A DNA stretch of 64,000 nucleotides, from the NCBI RefSeq assembly GCF_000236925.1, contig NC_016941.1:744001-808000 (forward strand). The letters are read 5' to 3'. Positions 18,036 to 27,239 of this stretch are shown here, piece after piece. The stretch's first letter is position 1; each line of letters starts with the position of its first letter. The notes below the pieces were generated by a model. The model saw nothing but the letters and a program-made list of their open reading frames with translations, was not told the DNA's origin and searched no databases. Both the position numbers and the translations under genes were made by a program. The stretch is from Staphylococcus argenteus. Lineage in GTDB: Bacteria > Bacillota > Bacilli > Staphylococcales > Staphylococcaceae.

Positions 18036-18132
18036 AATATTATAGACTCTATGATTTATGTCCCAGATTGTATGCATAAGTTTTACTCATGTATCCCTAT
18101 TTTTAAGTACACTTTAGCTGTAGCTAATATGT

Positions 18133-18240
18133 AAGAACCACTACATAATAAATCATTAGTGGTTCTTTACTGTCATACTCCAAAAAATCACTACAGAATA
18201 AAACATTGGTGGCTCTTTATCTTTACTGACATACGCCCAA
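18133..18240. repeat. Two tandem imperfect copies of a hairpin-bearing repeat of about 55 nt
   Basis: Copy 1 (18133-18181) has AGAACCACTA (18134-18143) pairing perfectly with TAGTGGTTCT (18157-18166). Copy 2 (about 18185-18240) repeats the pattern with changes (ATCACTACAGAATAAAACAT, then TGGTGGCTCTTTA), which weaken the stem. Both end in CTTTACTG-CATAC. Copy 1 may serve as a bidirectional stem-loop. It sits between the STAR element and the dtpT terminator. Confidence 0.7.
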
Positions 18241-18264
18241 CTATAAGTTTTATTTTCAATGTGA

Positions 18265-18307
18265 AATACAAAAAACTGTAAGCCAATTGAATGACTTACA
18301 GTTTTTG
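18265..18307 (-). terminator. Intrinsic terminator after dtpT
   Basis: AAAAACTGTAAG (18271-18282) and CTTACAGTTTTT (about 18295-18306) form a perfect stem; on the minus strand it is followed by TTTTTTGTATTT. It starts about 30 nt after the dtpT stop. Confidence 0.8.
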
Positions 18308-18337
18308 ATGTCTATAAAAATAATTTAAGGTCGCTGA

Positions 18338-19843
18338 TTAGCGGATTCCTTTCATCGCTTTAATGATTAAAGGTGAGAATGCTAATACAATTGTTGTAAC
18401 GACAATTGCTACGATACCTAAGAAGATAAAGTAATTTGTTTGACCAAGTGGTTCAATTAATTTAACCAATGTACCATTTATTGCTTGTGCAGAAGCATTA
18501 GTTAAGTACCAAATACTCATCATTTGTGCATTGAATGCCTTTGGTGCTAATTTTACGGCTGCGCTATTACCTGTTGGTGATAAGCACAGTTCACCGATTA
18601 CACAGATAATGTAAGATAAAATTACCCAGTTAACTGAGAAATGTGCAGATCCTGATGTATAACCTACAATACCGATAAGTATGTAAGATGCACCTGCTAA
18701 AAATGTACCAATTGCAAATTTCACTGGTAAGCTAGGTTGCTTAGTACCAAGCTTTTGCCATAAAAGCGAAATAATTGGTGCCAATAATAAAATAAATAAT
18801 GGATTAATTGATTGGAAAATCGCTTCACCAAAGTTTGTTTTCCAGCCAAATAAATTTAATTTCATGTCTGATTGTTCAATACCGTAAATGTTTAATACAT
18901 TAGATCCTTGTTCTTGGATAGCCCAGAAAACCATTCCAAGTATAAACAATGGAATAAATGCTTTAACACGTGAACGTTCAGTATCTGTCACATCTTTACT
19001 TTTAATAATTAATGTGAAGTAGACGATAGGTAATGTTATTCCTAGTACTAAAACCGTATTACTCACTAAGTTAAATGAAAGTGAGTTAGTTACTGCGCCA
19101 ATTACGATAATTAACACGATAGCTAATACGACACTTCCGATGATAATGCCATATTTTTTCTTTTCGGCTGGTGTTAATGGATTAGTTGGCTTCATACCTA
19201 CAGTACCTAAATTTTTACGGTTGAAAAGTACGTACCATACTAAACCTAGTGCCATACCTACAGCTGCAATTAAGAATCCGCCGTGGAAATTTTTAACATT
19301 TACAAAGTGTTGCAAAATGATAGGTGATAACAATGCACCCATATTAACTGACATATAGAAAATTACAAAACCAGCATCCATACGTCTATCATTTTCAGGA
19401 TATAAACGTCCAACAATATTTGAAATGTTAGGCTTCATTAAACCTGAACCAATAATGATGAAGAACATTGATGTGAATAAGCCAATTAAAGCGAATGGTA
19501 GGCTTAAACAAATATGTCCGATAATAATAAAGACTGCACCTAATAAAGTAGCGCCTCTTGTGCCTGTAATTCTGTCAGCAATCCATCCACCCGGTATTGA
19601 TGTCATATAGATTAATGAACCATATACTGACATGATTGACATAGCTGTTGTTTTGTCAATTCCAAGGCCATTATCTGTTACAGCGAAGTACATGTAGAAA
19701 ATGAGTAGGGCACGCATGCCATAATAACTAAACCTTTCCCAGAATTCTACAAAGAATAGTACGCCTAGCCCTCTAGGATGCCCGAAAAATCCTGTTTGAG
19801 GTATGTCTTGAATTTGACTTCCATGGGAGTTTTGTTGTGTCAT
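18338..19843 (-). CDS. dtpT: Di-/tripeptide:proton symporter (POT family)
   Basis: 501 aa with about 12-14 hydrophobic helices. The N-terminus holds the POT signature region (GHPRGLGVLFFVEFWERFSY, then YYGMRALLIFYM), including the ExxERFxYY proton-coupling motif. GGWIADRITGTRG follows as the loop 2-3 motif, and the C-terminal half has LCLSPTGNSAAVKLAPKAF. It imports small peptides with protons. AAAGGATGGG precedes the ATG. A single gene with its own terminator; a palindrome resembling a CodY site overlaps its likely promoter. Confidence 0.95.
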   Translation of the reverse strand: MTQQNSHGSQIQDIPQTGFFGHPRGLGVLFFVEFWERFSYYGMRALLIFYMYFAVTDNGLGIDKTTAMSIMSVYGSLIYMTSIPGGWIADRITGTRGATLLGAVFIIIGHICLSLPFALIGLFTSMFFIIIGSGLMKPNISNIVGRLYPENDRRMDAGFVIFYMSVNMGALLSPIILQHFVNVKNFHGGFLIAAVGMALGLVWYVLFNRKNLGTVGMKPTNPLTPAEKKKYGIIIGSVVLAIVLIIVIGAVTNSLSFNLVSNTVLVLGITLPIVYFTLIIKSKDVTDTERSRVKAFIPLFILGMVFWAIQEQGSNVLNIYGIEQSDMKLNLFGWKTNFGEAIFQSINPLFILLLAPIISLLWQKLGTKQPSLPVKFAIGTFLAGASYILIGIVGYTSGSAHFSVNWVILSYIICVIGELCLSPTGNSAAVKLAPKAFNAQMMSIWYLTNASAQAINGTLVKLIEPLGQTNYFIFLGIVAIVVTTIVLAFSPLIIKAMKGIR

Positions 19844-19941
19844 TTATACATCCCATCCTTTCTTCCCCTAATACAATAGTTAGTTTTAAAATGGTTGTGC
19901 GTCATCAACTAAGTACTTTCAATAAATCACAAAAAAATAGA

Positions 19942-19976
19942 AATATTGAGAATATTCTGTTATTAAGCGCGCACAA
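19942..19976 (-). promoter_or_regulatory. Candidate dtpT promoter overlapped by an AATATT-N3-AATATT palindrome
   Basis: On the minus strand TTGTGC (19976-19971) and TATTCT (19954-19949) are spaced by 16 nt. The -10 lies in the palindrome AATATTGAGAATATT (19942-19956), which matches the CodY consensus AATTTTCWGAAAATT at about 12 of 15 positions when read on the minus strand. CodY control of a peptide transporter would make sense, but this is motif-level evidence only. Confidence 0.3.
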
Positions 19977-20121
19977 TTAATTAGAGATAATATAAAAATA
20001 TACTTATTGACGTTAAAGTGCAATAGGTTTCTATAAAATTGTTATTTATTTTGTGTATAATTACCGTTTTTGATTACTTAGAATTTTAAAATTTAATTTT
20101 AAATTACAAAACACGTACGAA

Positions 20122-20169
20122 AAAAACACACCAAAAAGTCGATGTCTAAACAACTTTTGGTGTGTTTTT
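20122..20169 (-). terminator. Intrinsic terminator after queF
   Basis: AAAAACACACCAAAAAGT (20122-20139) and ACTTTTGGTGTGTTTTT (20153-20169) pair with one bulged base. It starts 12 nt after the queF stop on the minus strand and has U-runs in both directions. The remaining upstream gap (19977-20121) shows no gene. Confidence 0.8.
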
Positions 20170-20180
20170 GTATTAATTCA

Positions 20181-20681
20181 TTAACGATTATCTATTTTTT
20201 CAGGGTATAAATCATGGTTCATTAAACGATGCTCTGCCATTTTTTCATATTTAGAATTTGGACGGCCATAGTTTGTATATGGATCAATTGAAATGCCACC
20301 ACGAGGTGTGAACTTACCCCAAACTTCAATATAATGAGGATCCATTAGTTCAATCAAATCATTCATGATGATGTTCATGCAATCTTCGTGGAAATCTCCG
20401 TGGTTTCTAAAGCTAAATAAATATAACTTCAACGATTTTGATTCAACCATTTTAATGTTCGGAATATATGAAATATAGATTGTTGCAAAATCTGGTTGGC
20501 CTGTAATAGGGCATAAAGACGTAAATTCAGGACAATTGAATTTAACGAAATAATCGCGTCCTTGGTGTTTATTGTCAAATGACTCTAATACATCAGGACG
20601 ATAGTCAAAATTGTAAGTATTGTCTTGGTTTCCTAATAAAGTAATATCTTGTAATTCATCTTGTTGACGGCCTTGTGCCAT
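20181..20681 (-). CDS. queF: NADPH-dependent 7-cyano-7-deazaguanine reductase
   Basis: Reduces the nitrile of preQ0 to the aminomethyl group of preQ1. 166 aa, the short single-domain (type I, Bacillus-like) QueF. The catalytic cysteine is in [13 protein letters not shown] (Cys57, Asp64), followed by the NADPH-site signature [20 protein letters not shown] with Glu99 as the substrate residue. The spacing matches the Bacillus enzyme (Cys55, Asp62, Glu97). AAGGAGCG precedes the ATG. It is the second gene after an EamA transporter, 19 nt apart, and has no preQ1 riboswitch of its own, unlike queC 20 kb away. Confidence 0.96.
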   Translation of the reverse strand: MAQGRQQDELQDITLLGNQDNTYNFDYRPDVLESFDNKHQGRDYFVKFNCPEFTSLCPITGQPDFATIYISYIPNIKMVESKSLKLYLFSFRNHGDFHEDCMNIIMNDLIELMDPHYIEVWGKFTPRGGISIDPYTNYGRPNSKYEKMAEHRLMNHDLYPEKIDNR

Positions 20682-20700
20682 AAAAAACGCTCCTTTGATT

Positions 20701-21570
20701 TTATTTATTTAATGATACTTTTGCGTCTCGGCGTGCTTTCTCAAACATGTAATAACTTGCACCGATAATAACGACATAACCTAATGTTGCATAGAAATCT
20801 GGAGACTCTCCAAATAAAATAAAACCGAGTATTGCTGTAAATATTATAGATGCATACGTAAAAATAGATATGTCTTTCGCAGCAGCAAAACTATATGCCA
20901 ATGTGACGCCAATTTGACCAACTGCTGCAGCTAGTCCAGCACCTAACAAGTACAGTATTTGCATTTGAGTCATTGGAACATATGTATATGCAGTGAAAGG
21001 TATTAAAACGATGACAGAGAATAATGAGAAGTAAAATACAATTGTATATGGTGCTTCTCTTGTACTAAGTGCTCTGACACAAGTGTATGCTGATGCTGCA
21101 AAAATACCTGAAAATAATCCGGCTAGTGAAGGAATTATTGATGAAGAAAACTCAGGTTTAACAATTAAAAGCATACCTAGAATTGCAATTATCATAGCTG
21201 TGATTTGATATTTCCTCACTTTTTCATGCAAGAAAATAATGCTTAATAAAATCGTCCAAAAAGGATTAAGTTTCATTAAAGAGTCTGCATCACTTAGTAC
21301 CATATGGTCGATTGCATAAATATTTAACAATACACCAATAAGTCCAAGAGTAGAACGGGTTAGTAATAATGGTTGACTAGAAAGTCTACCAAACATGGGT
21401 TGATGATATTTATATATAAAAAATAGTGGAATAAACATTGCTACTAAGTTTCGTGCTAATGATTTTTGAAAAACAGGAAGATCACCTGCAAGTCTGAAAA
21501 ACACTGACATAAAACTGAAACCAATAGCCGAAATTAATATGGCAATGATACCTTTTACTTTAGGATTCAA
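20701..21570 (-). CDS. EamA/DMT-family membrane transporter
   Basis: 289 aa with about ten hydrophobic helices in two EamA repeats, typical of drug/metabolite transporters. The first helix follows [20 protein letters not shown]. The start is TTG at 21570-21568, preceded by AGAGGCG with 8-nt spacing; no better in-frame ATG is near. The gene directly precedes queF (19 nt), so it may be co-transcribed and could move a queuosine-pathway metabolite, but that is only context. Substrate unknown. A LexA-like box lies about 107 nt upstream of the start. Confidence 0.85.
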   Translation of the reverse strand: MNPKVKGIIAILISAIGFSFMSVFFRLAGDLPVFQKSLARNLVAMFIPLFFIYKYHQPMFGRLSSQPLLLTRSTLGLIGVLLNIYAIDHMVLSDADSLMKLNPFWTILLSIIFLHEKVRKYQITAMIIAILGMLLIVKPEFSSSIIPSLAGLFSGIFAASAYTCVRALSTREAPYTIVFYFSLFSVIVLIPFTAYTYVPMTQMQILYLLGAGLAAAVGQIGVTLAYSFAAAKDISIFTYASIIFTAILGFILFGESPDFYATLGYVVIIGASYYMFEKARRDAKVSLNK

Positions 21571-21676
21571 TTTTATCGCCTCTTTTATATAAAATTAACG
21601 TATTTATATTAGCACAAATCAACATATTGTGCATAAATAGTTGAAATTTAAAAGAAAAGAACTATAATTGTTTATA

Positions 21677-21690
21677 CGAACAAATGTTCT
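21677..21690 (-). promoter_or_regulatory. LexA (SOS) box upstream of the EamA-queF pair
   Basis: CGAACAAATGTTCT contains the perfect palindrome GAACAAATGTTC, the Gram-positive LexA operator (consensus CGAACN4GTTCG). It is about 107 nt before the EamA start codon. A TATAGT at 21666-21661 on the minus strand could be a -10 just downstream of it. The same motif with one change occurs before uvrB in this window. Confidence 0.65.
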
Positions 21691-21966
21691 TATGTTCATT
21701 TGACGGAATTATAGGGCATTACTTAGTCATGAATGTTTGTGTTATTACGTTTAAATAAAATCAATTAAGCATCTATGTAATTGATTATTTCTTGATTTTT
21801 GTTGATACGATTGAGTTTGTTACAGATTTTAAAAAAGCAAGCGATATCTACTGAAAAAATTTTTTAATTTTACCGAAGTTTTTCTATTTAAGTAATGGTG
21901 CCTAATTGGAACGTTTTACGAACATTCAACCGGAAAATGACACTTTAAATCATTGGTGGTCTTATG

Positions 21967-21972
21967 TATAAT
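21967..21972 (+). promoter_or_regulatory. -10 element of the nrdIEF promoter
   Basis: TATAAT preceded directly by TG, 4 nt upstream of the first NrdR box. The matching -35 (TTTAAA at 21944-21949, 17-nt spacing) is weak. Position relative to the paired NrdR boxes supports it as the nrd start site, giving a leader of about 400 nt. Confidence 0.55.
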
Positions 21973-21975
21973 GAA

Positions 21976-22023
21976 ACACATAATATAGTGTTGGTAATCC
22001 GATAAAGACACAATATCTTGTGT
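21976..22023 (+). promoter_or_regulatory. Paired NrdR boxes
   Basis: ACACATAATATAGTGT (21976-21991) and ACACAATATCTTGTGT (22008-22023) both fit the NrdR consensus ACACWATATATWGTGT. Their starts are 32 nt apart, three helical turns, the usual arrangement for NrdR binding. They lie just downstream of the -10 element, so the ATP/dATP-sensing repressor would block transcription of the nrdIEF operon. Confidence 0.85.
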
Positions 22024-22197
22024 TTTGTATGCAAATGCTTTATTTATGAAGAAATTACTTTTAAAAGTAATTTAACACTGGAATTTAATAGTTATTATCA
22101 ATTTATAGTCATATTTTCAGAAAATGCACTAAGCAAATGGAAGATGTCAAATGATGTAAACACTACATATAGTGATTTTGATACATACAACCCATAC

Positions 22198-22266
22198 AAG
22201 CTACTATTTTCTCAAATATAAATCTATGCAATTGGTTTGGTTTACATTTGAGAAAATAAGTAGCTT
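22198..22266 (+). repeat. 20-bp inverted repeat in the nrdIEF leader
   Basis: AAGCTACTATTTTCTCAAAT (22198-22217) is the reverse complement of ATTTGAGAAAATAAGTAGCTT (22246-22266) apart from one bulged base. The loop is 28 nt. No T-run follows (CATTATAG), so it is not a standard terminator. It sits about 110 nt upstream of nrdI in the presumed leader. Confidence 0.75.
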
Positions 22267-22376
22267 CATTATAGTTAAAGCAATGCTGAGATAAACATGA
22301 ATTTTAATGTTGTTAAAGCATTTTTTAATTGTAATGACTACTTAATTTAAAAGGGTTGAAGAAAGAAGGTGATCCA

Positions 22377-22775
22377 ATGAAAATAATATATTTTTCATTT
22401 ACTGGAAATGTCCGTCGATTTATCAAGAGAACAGAACTAGAAAATACACTTGAGATTACAGCAGACAATTGTATGGAACCAGTTAATGAACCGTTTATTA
22501 TCGTTACAGGCACTATTGGATTTGGAGAAGTACCAAAACCAGTTCAATCTTTTTTAGAAGTTAATCATCAATACATCAGAGGTGTGGCAGCAAGCGGTAA
22601 TCGAAATTGGGGACTAAATTTCGCTAAAGCGGGTCGCACGATATCAGAGGAGTATAATGTCCCTTTATTAATGAAGTTTGAGTTACATGGAAAAAACAAA
22701 GACGTTATTGAATTTAAGAACAAGGTGGGTAATTTTAATGAAAACCATGGAAGAGAAAAAGTACAATCATATTGA
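22377..22775 (+). CDS. nrdI: Ribonucleotide reductase flavodoxin NrdI
   Basis: 132 aa flavodoxin-like protein that supplies oxidant for assembling the dimanganese-tyrosyl radical of Nrd[10 protein letters not shown] near residue 6 is the FMN phosphate loop, and [10 protein letters not shown] the other FMN loop. The ATG at 22377 follows AAGAAGGTGAT by about 5-8 nt; an in-frame TTG at 22356 would overlap that ribosome site and is rejected. Its 3' end overlaps nrdE by 38 nt. First gene of the class Ib operon. Confidence 0.95.
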   Translation: MKIIYFSFTGNVRRFIKRTELENTLEITADNCMEPVNEPFIIVTGTIGFGEVPKPVQSFLEVNHQYIRGVAASGNRNWGLNFAKAGRTISEEYNVPLLMKFELHGKNKDVIEFKNKVGNFNENHGREKVQSY

Positions 22776-24843
22776 ATTAAATAATGAGGTCACTAAACGA
22801 AGAGAAGATGGATTCTTTAGTTTAGAAAAAGACCAAGAAGCATTAGCTGCTTATTTAGAAGAAGTAAAGGACAAAACAATCTTTTTCGATTCAGAAATAG
22901 AACGTTTACGTTACTTAGTAGTTAATGATTTCTATTTCAATGTGTTTGACATATATAGCGAAGCTGATCTTATTGAAATTACTGACTATGCAAAATCTAT
23001 TCCATTTAAATTTGCAAGTTATATGTCAGCAAGTAAATTTTTCAAAGATTATGCTTTGAAAACTAATGATAAAAGTCAATATTTAGAAGACTACAATCAA
23101 CACGTTGCTATTGTTGCTTTATACTTAGCAAACGGTAATAAAGAACAAGCGAAACAATTTATTTCTGCTATGGTTGAACAAAGATATCAACCAGCAACAC
23201 CAACATTTTTAAACGCAGGTCGTGCGCGTCGTGGTGAGCTAGTTTCATGTTTCTTATTAGAAGTAGATGATAGCTTAAATTCAATCAACTTTATTGATTC
23301 AACTGCAAAGCAATTAAGTAAAATTGGTGGCGGCGTAGCGATTAACTTATCTAAACTACGTGCACGTGGCGAAGCGATTAAAGGTATTAAAGGCGTAGCG
23401 AAAGGTGTTTTACCAATCGCTAAATCACTAGAAGGTGGTTTCAGTTATGCAGACCAACTAGGTCAAAGACCTGGTGCTGGTGCCGTGTACTTAAATATCT
23501 TCCATTACGATGTAGAAGAGTTTTTAGATACTAAAAAAGTAAATGCCGATGAAGACCTACGTTTATCTACAATTTCAACTGGTTTAATCGTCCCATCTAA
23601 ATTCTTTGATTTAGCTAAAGAGGGTAAAGACTTCTATATGTTTGCGCCTCATACAGTTAAAGAAGAATACGGTGTGACATTAGATGATATTGATTTAGAT
23701 AAATTTTATGATGACATGGTTGCAAATCCAAATGTTGACAAAAAGAAAAAGAATGCACGTGAAATGTTGAATTTAATTGCACAAACGCAATTACAATCAG
23801 GCTATCCGTATTTAATGTTTAAAGATAATGCGAATAAAGTGCATCCGAACTCAAATATTGGTCAAATTAAAATGAGTAATTTATGTACTGAAATTTTCCA
23901 ATTACAAGAAACATCAATTATTAATGATTATGGTGTTGAAGATGAGATCAAACGTGATATTTCATGTAACTTAGGCTCATTAAATATTGTGAATGTAATG
24001 GAAAGTGGTAAGTTTAGAGATTCAGTACATTCTGGTATGGATGCATTAACAGTTGTAAGTGACGTTGCAAATATTCAAAATGCGCCAGGCGTTAGAAAAG
24101 CAAACAGTGAATTACACTCAGTTGGTCTAGGTGTTATGAACTTGCACGGTTACTTAGCTAAAAATAAAATTGGTTATGAGTCAGAGGAAGCAAAAGACTT
24201 TGCAAATATCTTCTTTATGATGATGAACTTCTACTCAATTGAACGTTCAATGGAAATTGCTAAAGAACGTGGTATTAAATATCAAGATTTCGAAAAATCT
24301 GATTATGCAAATGGTAAATATTTTGAGTTCTATACGTCTCAAGAATTTGAACCACAATTTGAAAAAGTACGTGAATTGTTCGATGGAATGACAATTCCTA
24401 CTTCAGAAGATTGGAAGAAATTACAACAAGATGTTGAACAATACGGTTTATACCATGCTTATAGATTGGCGATTGCGCCAACTCAAAGTATTTCTTATGT
24501 TCAAAATGCTACAAGTTCTGTAATGCCTATTGTTGATCAAATTGAACGTCGTACTTATGGTAATGCTGAAACATTCTATCCAATGCCATTCTTATCACCA
24601 CAAACAATGTGGTATTACAAATCAGCATTTAATACAGATCAAATGAAATTAATTGATTTAATTGCAACGATTCAAACACATATTGATCAAGGTATTTCAA
24701 CAATTCTATATGTTAACTCTGAAATTTCTACTCGTGAGTTAGCGAGATTATATGTATATGCGCATTATAAAGGATTAAAATCACTTTACTATACTAGAAA
24801 TAAATTATTAAGCGTAGAAGAATGTACTAGTTGTTCTATCTAA
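22738..24843 (+). CDS. nrdE: Class Ib ribonucleoside-diphosphate reductase, alpha subunit
   Basis: 701 aa catalytic subunit that reduces ribonucleoside diphosphates. [20 protein letters not shown] carries the first active-site cysteine; [12 protein letters not shown] the loop with the radical cysteine region; the C-terminal tail ends ECTSCSI, the redox-shuttle pair. The N-terminus is the short NrdE type without an ATP-cone. ATG 22738 is chosen (AAGGTGG about 9 nt upstream); the frame is open further upstream inside nrdI, but that is overlap only. Followed by a stable hairpin before nrdF. Confidence 0.97.
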   Translation: MKTMEEKKYNHIELNNEVTKRREDGFFSLEKDQEALAAYLEEVKDKTIFFDSEIERLRYLVVNDFYFNVFDIYSEADLIEITDYAKSIPFKFASYMSASKFFKDYALKTNDKSQYLEDYNQHVAIVALYLANGNKEQAKQFISAMVEQRYQPATPTFLNAGRARRGELVSCFLLEVDDSLNSINFIDSTAKQLSKIGGGVAINLSKLRARGEAIKGIKGVAKGVLPIAKSLEGGFSYADQLGQRPGAGAVYLNIFHYDVEEFLDTKKVNADEDLRLSTISTGLIVPSKFFDLAKEGKDFYMFAPHTVKEEYGVTLDDIDLDKFYDDMVANPNVDKKKKNAREMLNLIAQTQLQSGYPYLMFKDNANKVHPNSNIGQIKMSNLCTEIFQLQETSIINDYGVEDEIKRDISCNLGSLNIVNVMESGKFRDSVHSGMDALTVVSDVANIQNAPGVRKANSELHSVGLGVMNLHGYLAKNKIGYESEEAKDFANIFFMMMNFYSIERSMEIAKERGIKYQDFEKSDYANGKYFEFYTSQEFEPQFEKVRELFDGMTIPTSEDWKKLQQDVEQYGLYHAYRLAIAPTQSISYVQNATSSVMPIVDQIERRTYGNAETFYPMPFLSPQTMWYYKSAFNTDQMKLIDLIATIQTHIDQGISTILYVNSEISTRELARLYVYAHYKGLKSLYYTRNKLLSVEECTSCSI

Positions 24844-24870
24844 CAAATTAACGTTTATAGACAATATCAG

Positions 24871-24902
24871 CTAATCATCTGTAAAAGGTGACAGATGATT
24901 AG
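24871..24902 (+). repeat. Intercistronic hairpin between nrdE and nrdF
   Basis: CTAATCATCTGT (24871-24882) pairs perfectly with ACAGATGATTAG (24891-24902), 12 bp with an 8-nt loop. There is no T-run after it, so it more likely adjusts mRNA processing or stability between the two cistrons than ends transcription. Confidence 0.7.
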
Positions 24903-24959
24903 ACTGTTATGTCTATATTTATCAATAATTGATTAACATTACAGGAGGAAATTATATTC

Positions 24960-25931
24960 ATGATAGCTGTTAATTGGAACACACAAGAAGATATGACGAA
25001 TATGTTTTGGAGACAAAACATTTCTCAAATGTGGGTTGAAACAGAATTTAAAGTATCAAAAGACATTGCAAGTTGGAAAACATTATCTGAAGCTGAACAA
25101 GACACATTTAAAAAAGCTTTGGCAGGATTAACAGGTTTAGATACACATCAAGCAGATGATGGAATGCCACTAGTTATGCTTCATACTACGGATTTAAGAA
25201 AAAAGGCTGTTTATTCATTTATGGCGATGATGGAACAAATTCATGCGAAAAGTTATTCGCATATTTTCACAACATTATTACCATCTAGCGAAACAAATTA
25301 TTTATTAGATGAGTGGGTATTAGAAGAACCTCATTTAAAATATAAATCAGATAAAATTGTTGCAAATTATCACAAACTTTGGGGTAAAGAGGCTTCAATT
25401 TACGATCAATATATGGCTAGAGTAACAAGTGTATTTTTAGAGACATTCTTATTCTTCTCAGGTTTCTATTATCCGTTATACCTAGCTGGTCAAGGGAAAA
25501 TGACTACATCAGGTGAAATCATTCGTAAAATTTTATTAGATGAATCTATTCATGGTGTATTTACTGGGCTAGATGCTCAACATTTACGTAATGAATTATC
25601 TGAAAGTGAAAAGCAAAAAGCAGATCAAGAAATGTATAAACTTTTAAATGACCTATACTTAAATGAAGAGTCTTATACAAAGATGTTATACGATGATCTT
25701 GGAATTACTGAAGACGTGTTAAACTACGTTAAATATAATGGAAATAAAGCACTTTCTAACTTAGGTTTTGAACCTTATTTTGAAGAACGTGAATTCAATC
25801 CAATCATTGAAAACGCATTAGATACAACAACTAAAAACCATGACTTCTTCTCCGTAAAAGGTGATGGCTATGTCTTAGCATTAAATGTTGAAGCACTACA
25901 AGATGATGACTTTGTGTTCGACAACAAATAA
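24960..25931 (+). CDS. nrdF: Class Ib ribonucleoside-diphosphate reductase, beta subunit
   Basis: 323 aa radical-generating subunit, partner of NrdE. The family metal-ligand pattern is visible: TGLDTHQADDG, MMEQIHAKSYSHIF (E..H ligand pair) and LLDESIHGVF (second E..H pair). Long gap of 116 nt after nrdE, with AGGAGG 11 nt before the ATG. The operon ends with a strong terminator 8 nt later. Class Ib enzymes with NrdI use a Mn2-tyrosyl cofactor in vivo. Confidence 0.96.
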   Translation: MIAVNWNTQEDMTNMFWRQNISQMWVETEFKVSKDIASWKTLSEAEQDTFKKALAGLTGLDTHQADDGMPLVMLHTTDLRKKAVYSFMAMMEQIHAKSYSHIFTTLLPSSETNYLLDEWVLEEPHLKYKSDKIVANYHKLWGKEASIYDQYMARVTSVFLETFLFFSGFYYPLYLAGQGKMTTSGEIIRKILLDESIHGVFTGLDAQHLRNELSESEKQKADQEMYKLLNDLYLNEESYTKMLYDDLGITEDVLNYVKYNGNKALSNLGFEPYFEEREFNPIIENALDTTTKNHDFFSVKGDGYVLALNVEALQDDDFVFDNK

Positions 25932-25937
25932 ATAATA

Positions 25938-26007
25938 TAAAAAGACCTTTACATGAACAGGGATAGTGATATATCTCACTACTTTCATGTGGAAGGTCTT
26001 TTTTTCT
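25938..26007 (+). terminator. Intrinsic terminator after nrdF
   Basis: AAAAGACCTTTACATGAA pairs with TTCATGTGGAAGGTCTTTTT with a small internal bulge; an inner AGTGA/TCACT stem forms the loop. A run of T follows. About 70 nt long. Confidence 0.85.
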
Positions 26008-26178
26008 ATTTTAAATTGAAGAAGACGGGGATTATATTTGGATAATTCATTTAGGCGATATTATAGAACAGTGAGTTTCTTATTTCGCATTATGGGTTTA
26101 AATACATCGTTAAGAAAATTAATTTTCAATTTAATTGCAAAAATCAATAATATTGACAATAAATTATTTGAAAGGCTA

Positions 26179-26246
26179 TTGAAATGAGTATCAAAAAACG
26201 ATACTATTAATGAGAAATATTATCAATGATAATGATTATCATTAAT
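26179..26246 (+). promoter_or_regulatory. sst promoter with Fur box
   Basis: TTGAAA (26179-26184) and TACTAT (26202-26207) are 17 nt apart. The Fur box follows: TGATAATGATTATCA (26227-26241), a perfect 7-1-7 inverted repeat, extended to GATAATGATTATCATTAAT. It lies over the start of transcription, 22 nt before the GGGAG ribosome site of sstA. Expected result is repression when iron is plentiful. Confidence 0.85.
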
Positions 26247-26267
26247 TAAAAGGGAGAAAAATTTGTA

Positions 26268-27239
26268 ATGAAGTATTTATTAAAGGGAAATATTTTGCTT
26301 CTATTACTTATATTGTTGACGATTATTTCGCTGTTTATTGGTGTGAGTGAATTATCAATCAAAGATATCTTTCATTTAACTAAAGATCAGCAAAATATTT
26401 TATTTTCAAGTCGAATTCCTAGAACGATGAGTATTTTAATTGCCGGTAGTTCATTGGCACTAGCGGGCTTGATTATGCAACAAATGATGCAAAATAAGTT
26501 TGTAAGTCCTACTACAGCAGGAACAATGGAGTGGGCTAAATTAGGTATTTTAATAGCCTTATTATTCTTTCCAACAGGTCATATATTATTGAAATTAGTA
26601 TTTGCTGTTGTATGTAGCATATGCGGTACATTTTTATTTGTTAAAATAATTGATTTTATCAAAGTGAAAGATGTCATCTTTGTCCCACTATTAGGGATTA
26701 TGATAGGTGGTATTGTTGCTAGTTTTACAACTTTCATCTCATTGCGTACAAATGCTGTACAAAGCATTGGTAACTGGCTTAACGGGAACTTTGCCATTAT
26801 TACAAGCGGACGTTATGAAATTTTATATTTAAGTATTCCTCTTTTAGCACTGACATATCTTTTTGCTAATCACTTCACTATTGTAGGAATGGGTAAAGAT
26901 TTCACTAATAATTTAGGTTTGAGTTATGAGAAGTTAATTAATATTGCGCTATTCATAACTGCAACAATTACAGCTTTAGTTGTTGTCACAGTTGGAACTT
27001 TGCCATTTTTAGGTTTAGTTATTCCGAATATTATTTCAATTTATAAAGGCGATCATTTGAAAAATGCCATACCACACACGATGATGTTAGGTGCTATATT
27101 TGTATTGTTTTCAGATATCGTAGGTAGAGTTGTCGTTTATCCATATGAAATAAATATTGGTTTAACTATCGGTGTTTTTGGAACAATTATTTTCCTTATC
27201 TTATTGATGAAAGGTAGGAAAAATTATGCACAACAATAA
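26268..27239 (+). CDS. sstA: Catechol-siderophore iron ABC transporter permease SstA
   Basis: 323 aa FecCD-type permease with about nine hydrophobic helices. RIPRTMSILIAGSSLALAG near residue 47 and VGTLPFLGLVIPNI in the C-terminal half are typical of the family. With SstB, SstC and SstD it imports iron bound to catechol siderophores or catecholamine stress hormones in S. aureus. First gene of the operon, directly after the Fur box. Its last codons overlap sstB by 14 nt. Confidence 0.95.
   Translation: MKYLLKGNILLLLLILLTIISLFIGVSELSIKDIFHLTKDQQNILFSSRIPRTMSILIAGSSLALAGLIMQQMMQNKFVSPTTAGTMEWAKLGILIALLFFPTGHILLKLVFAVVCSICGTFLFVKIIDFIKVKDVIFVPLLGIMIGGIVASFTTFISLRTNAVQSIGNWLNGNFAIITSGRYEILYLSIPLLALTYLFANHFTIVGMGKDFTNNLGLSYEKLINIALFITATITALVVVTVGTLPFLGLVIPNIISIYKGDHLKNAIPHTMMLGAIFVLFSDIVGRVVVYPYEINIGLTIGVFGTIIFLILLMKGRKNYAQQ

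Noticed and set aside
17808..18134. A 108-codon plus-strand open frame
   Set aside because: It runs through the STAR repeat and repeats itself (two INVxxGG units), has no ribosome site, and its GC-rich part matches a known intergenic repeat type.
22018..22221. 67-codon frame in the nrd leader as a gene
   Set aside because: Starts inside the second NrdR box with no ribosome site; composition is low-complexity. Kept only as a possible leader peptide in the findings.
23340..23400. Short internal repeats in nrdE (GGCGTAGCGA seen twice)
   Set aside because: They encode conserved glycine/valine/alanine residues of the reductase and are by-products of coding sequence.
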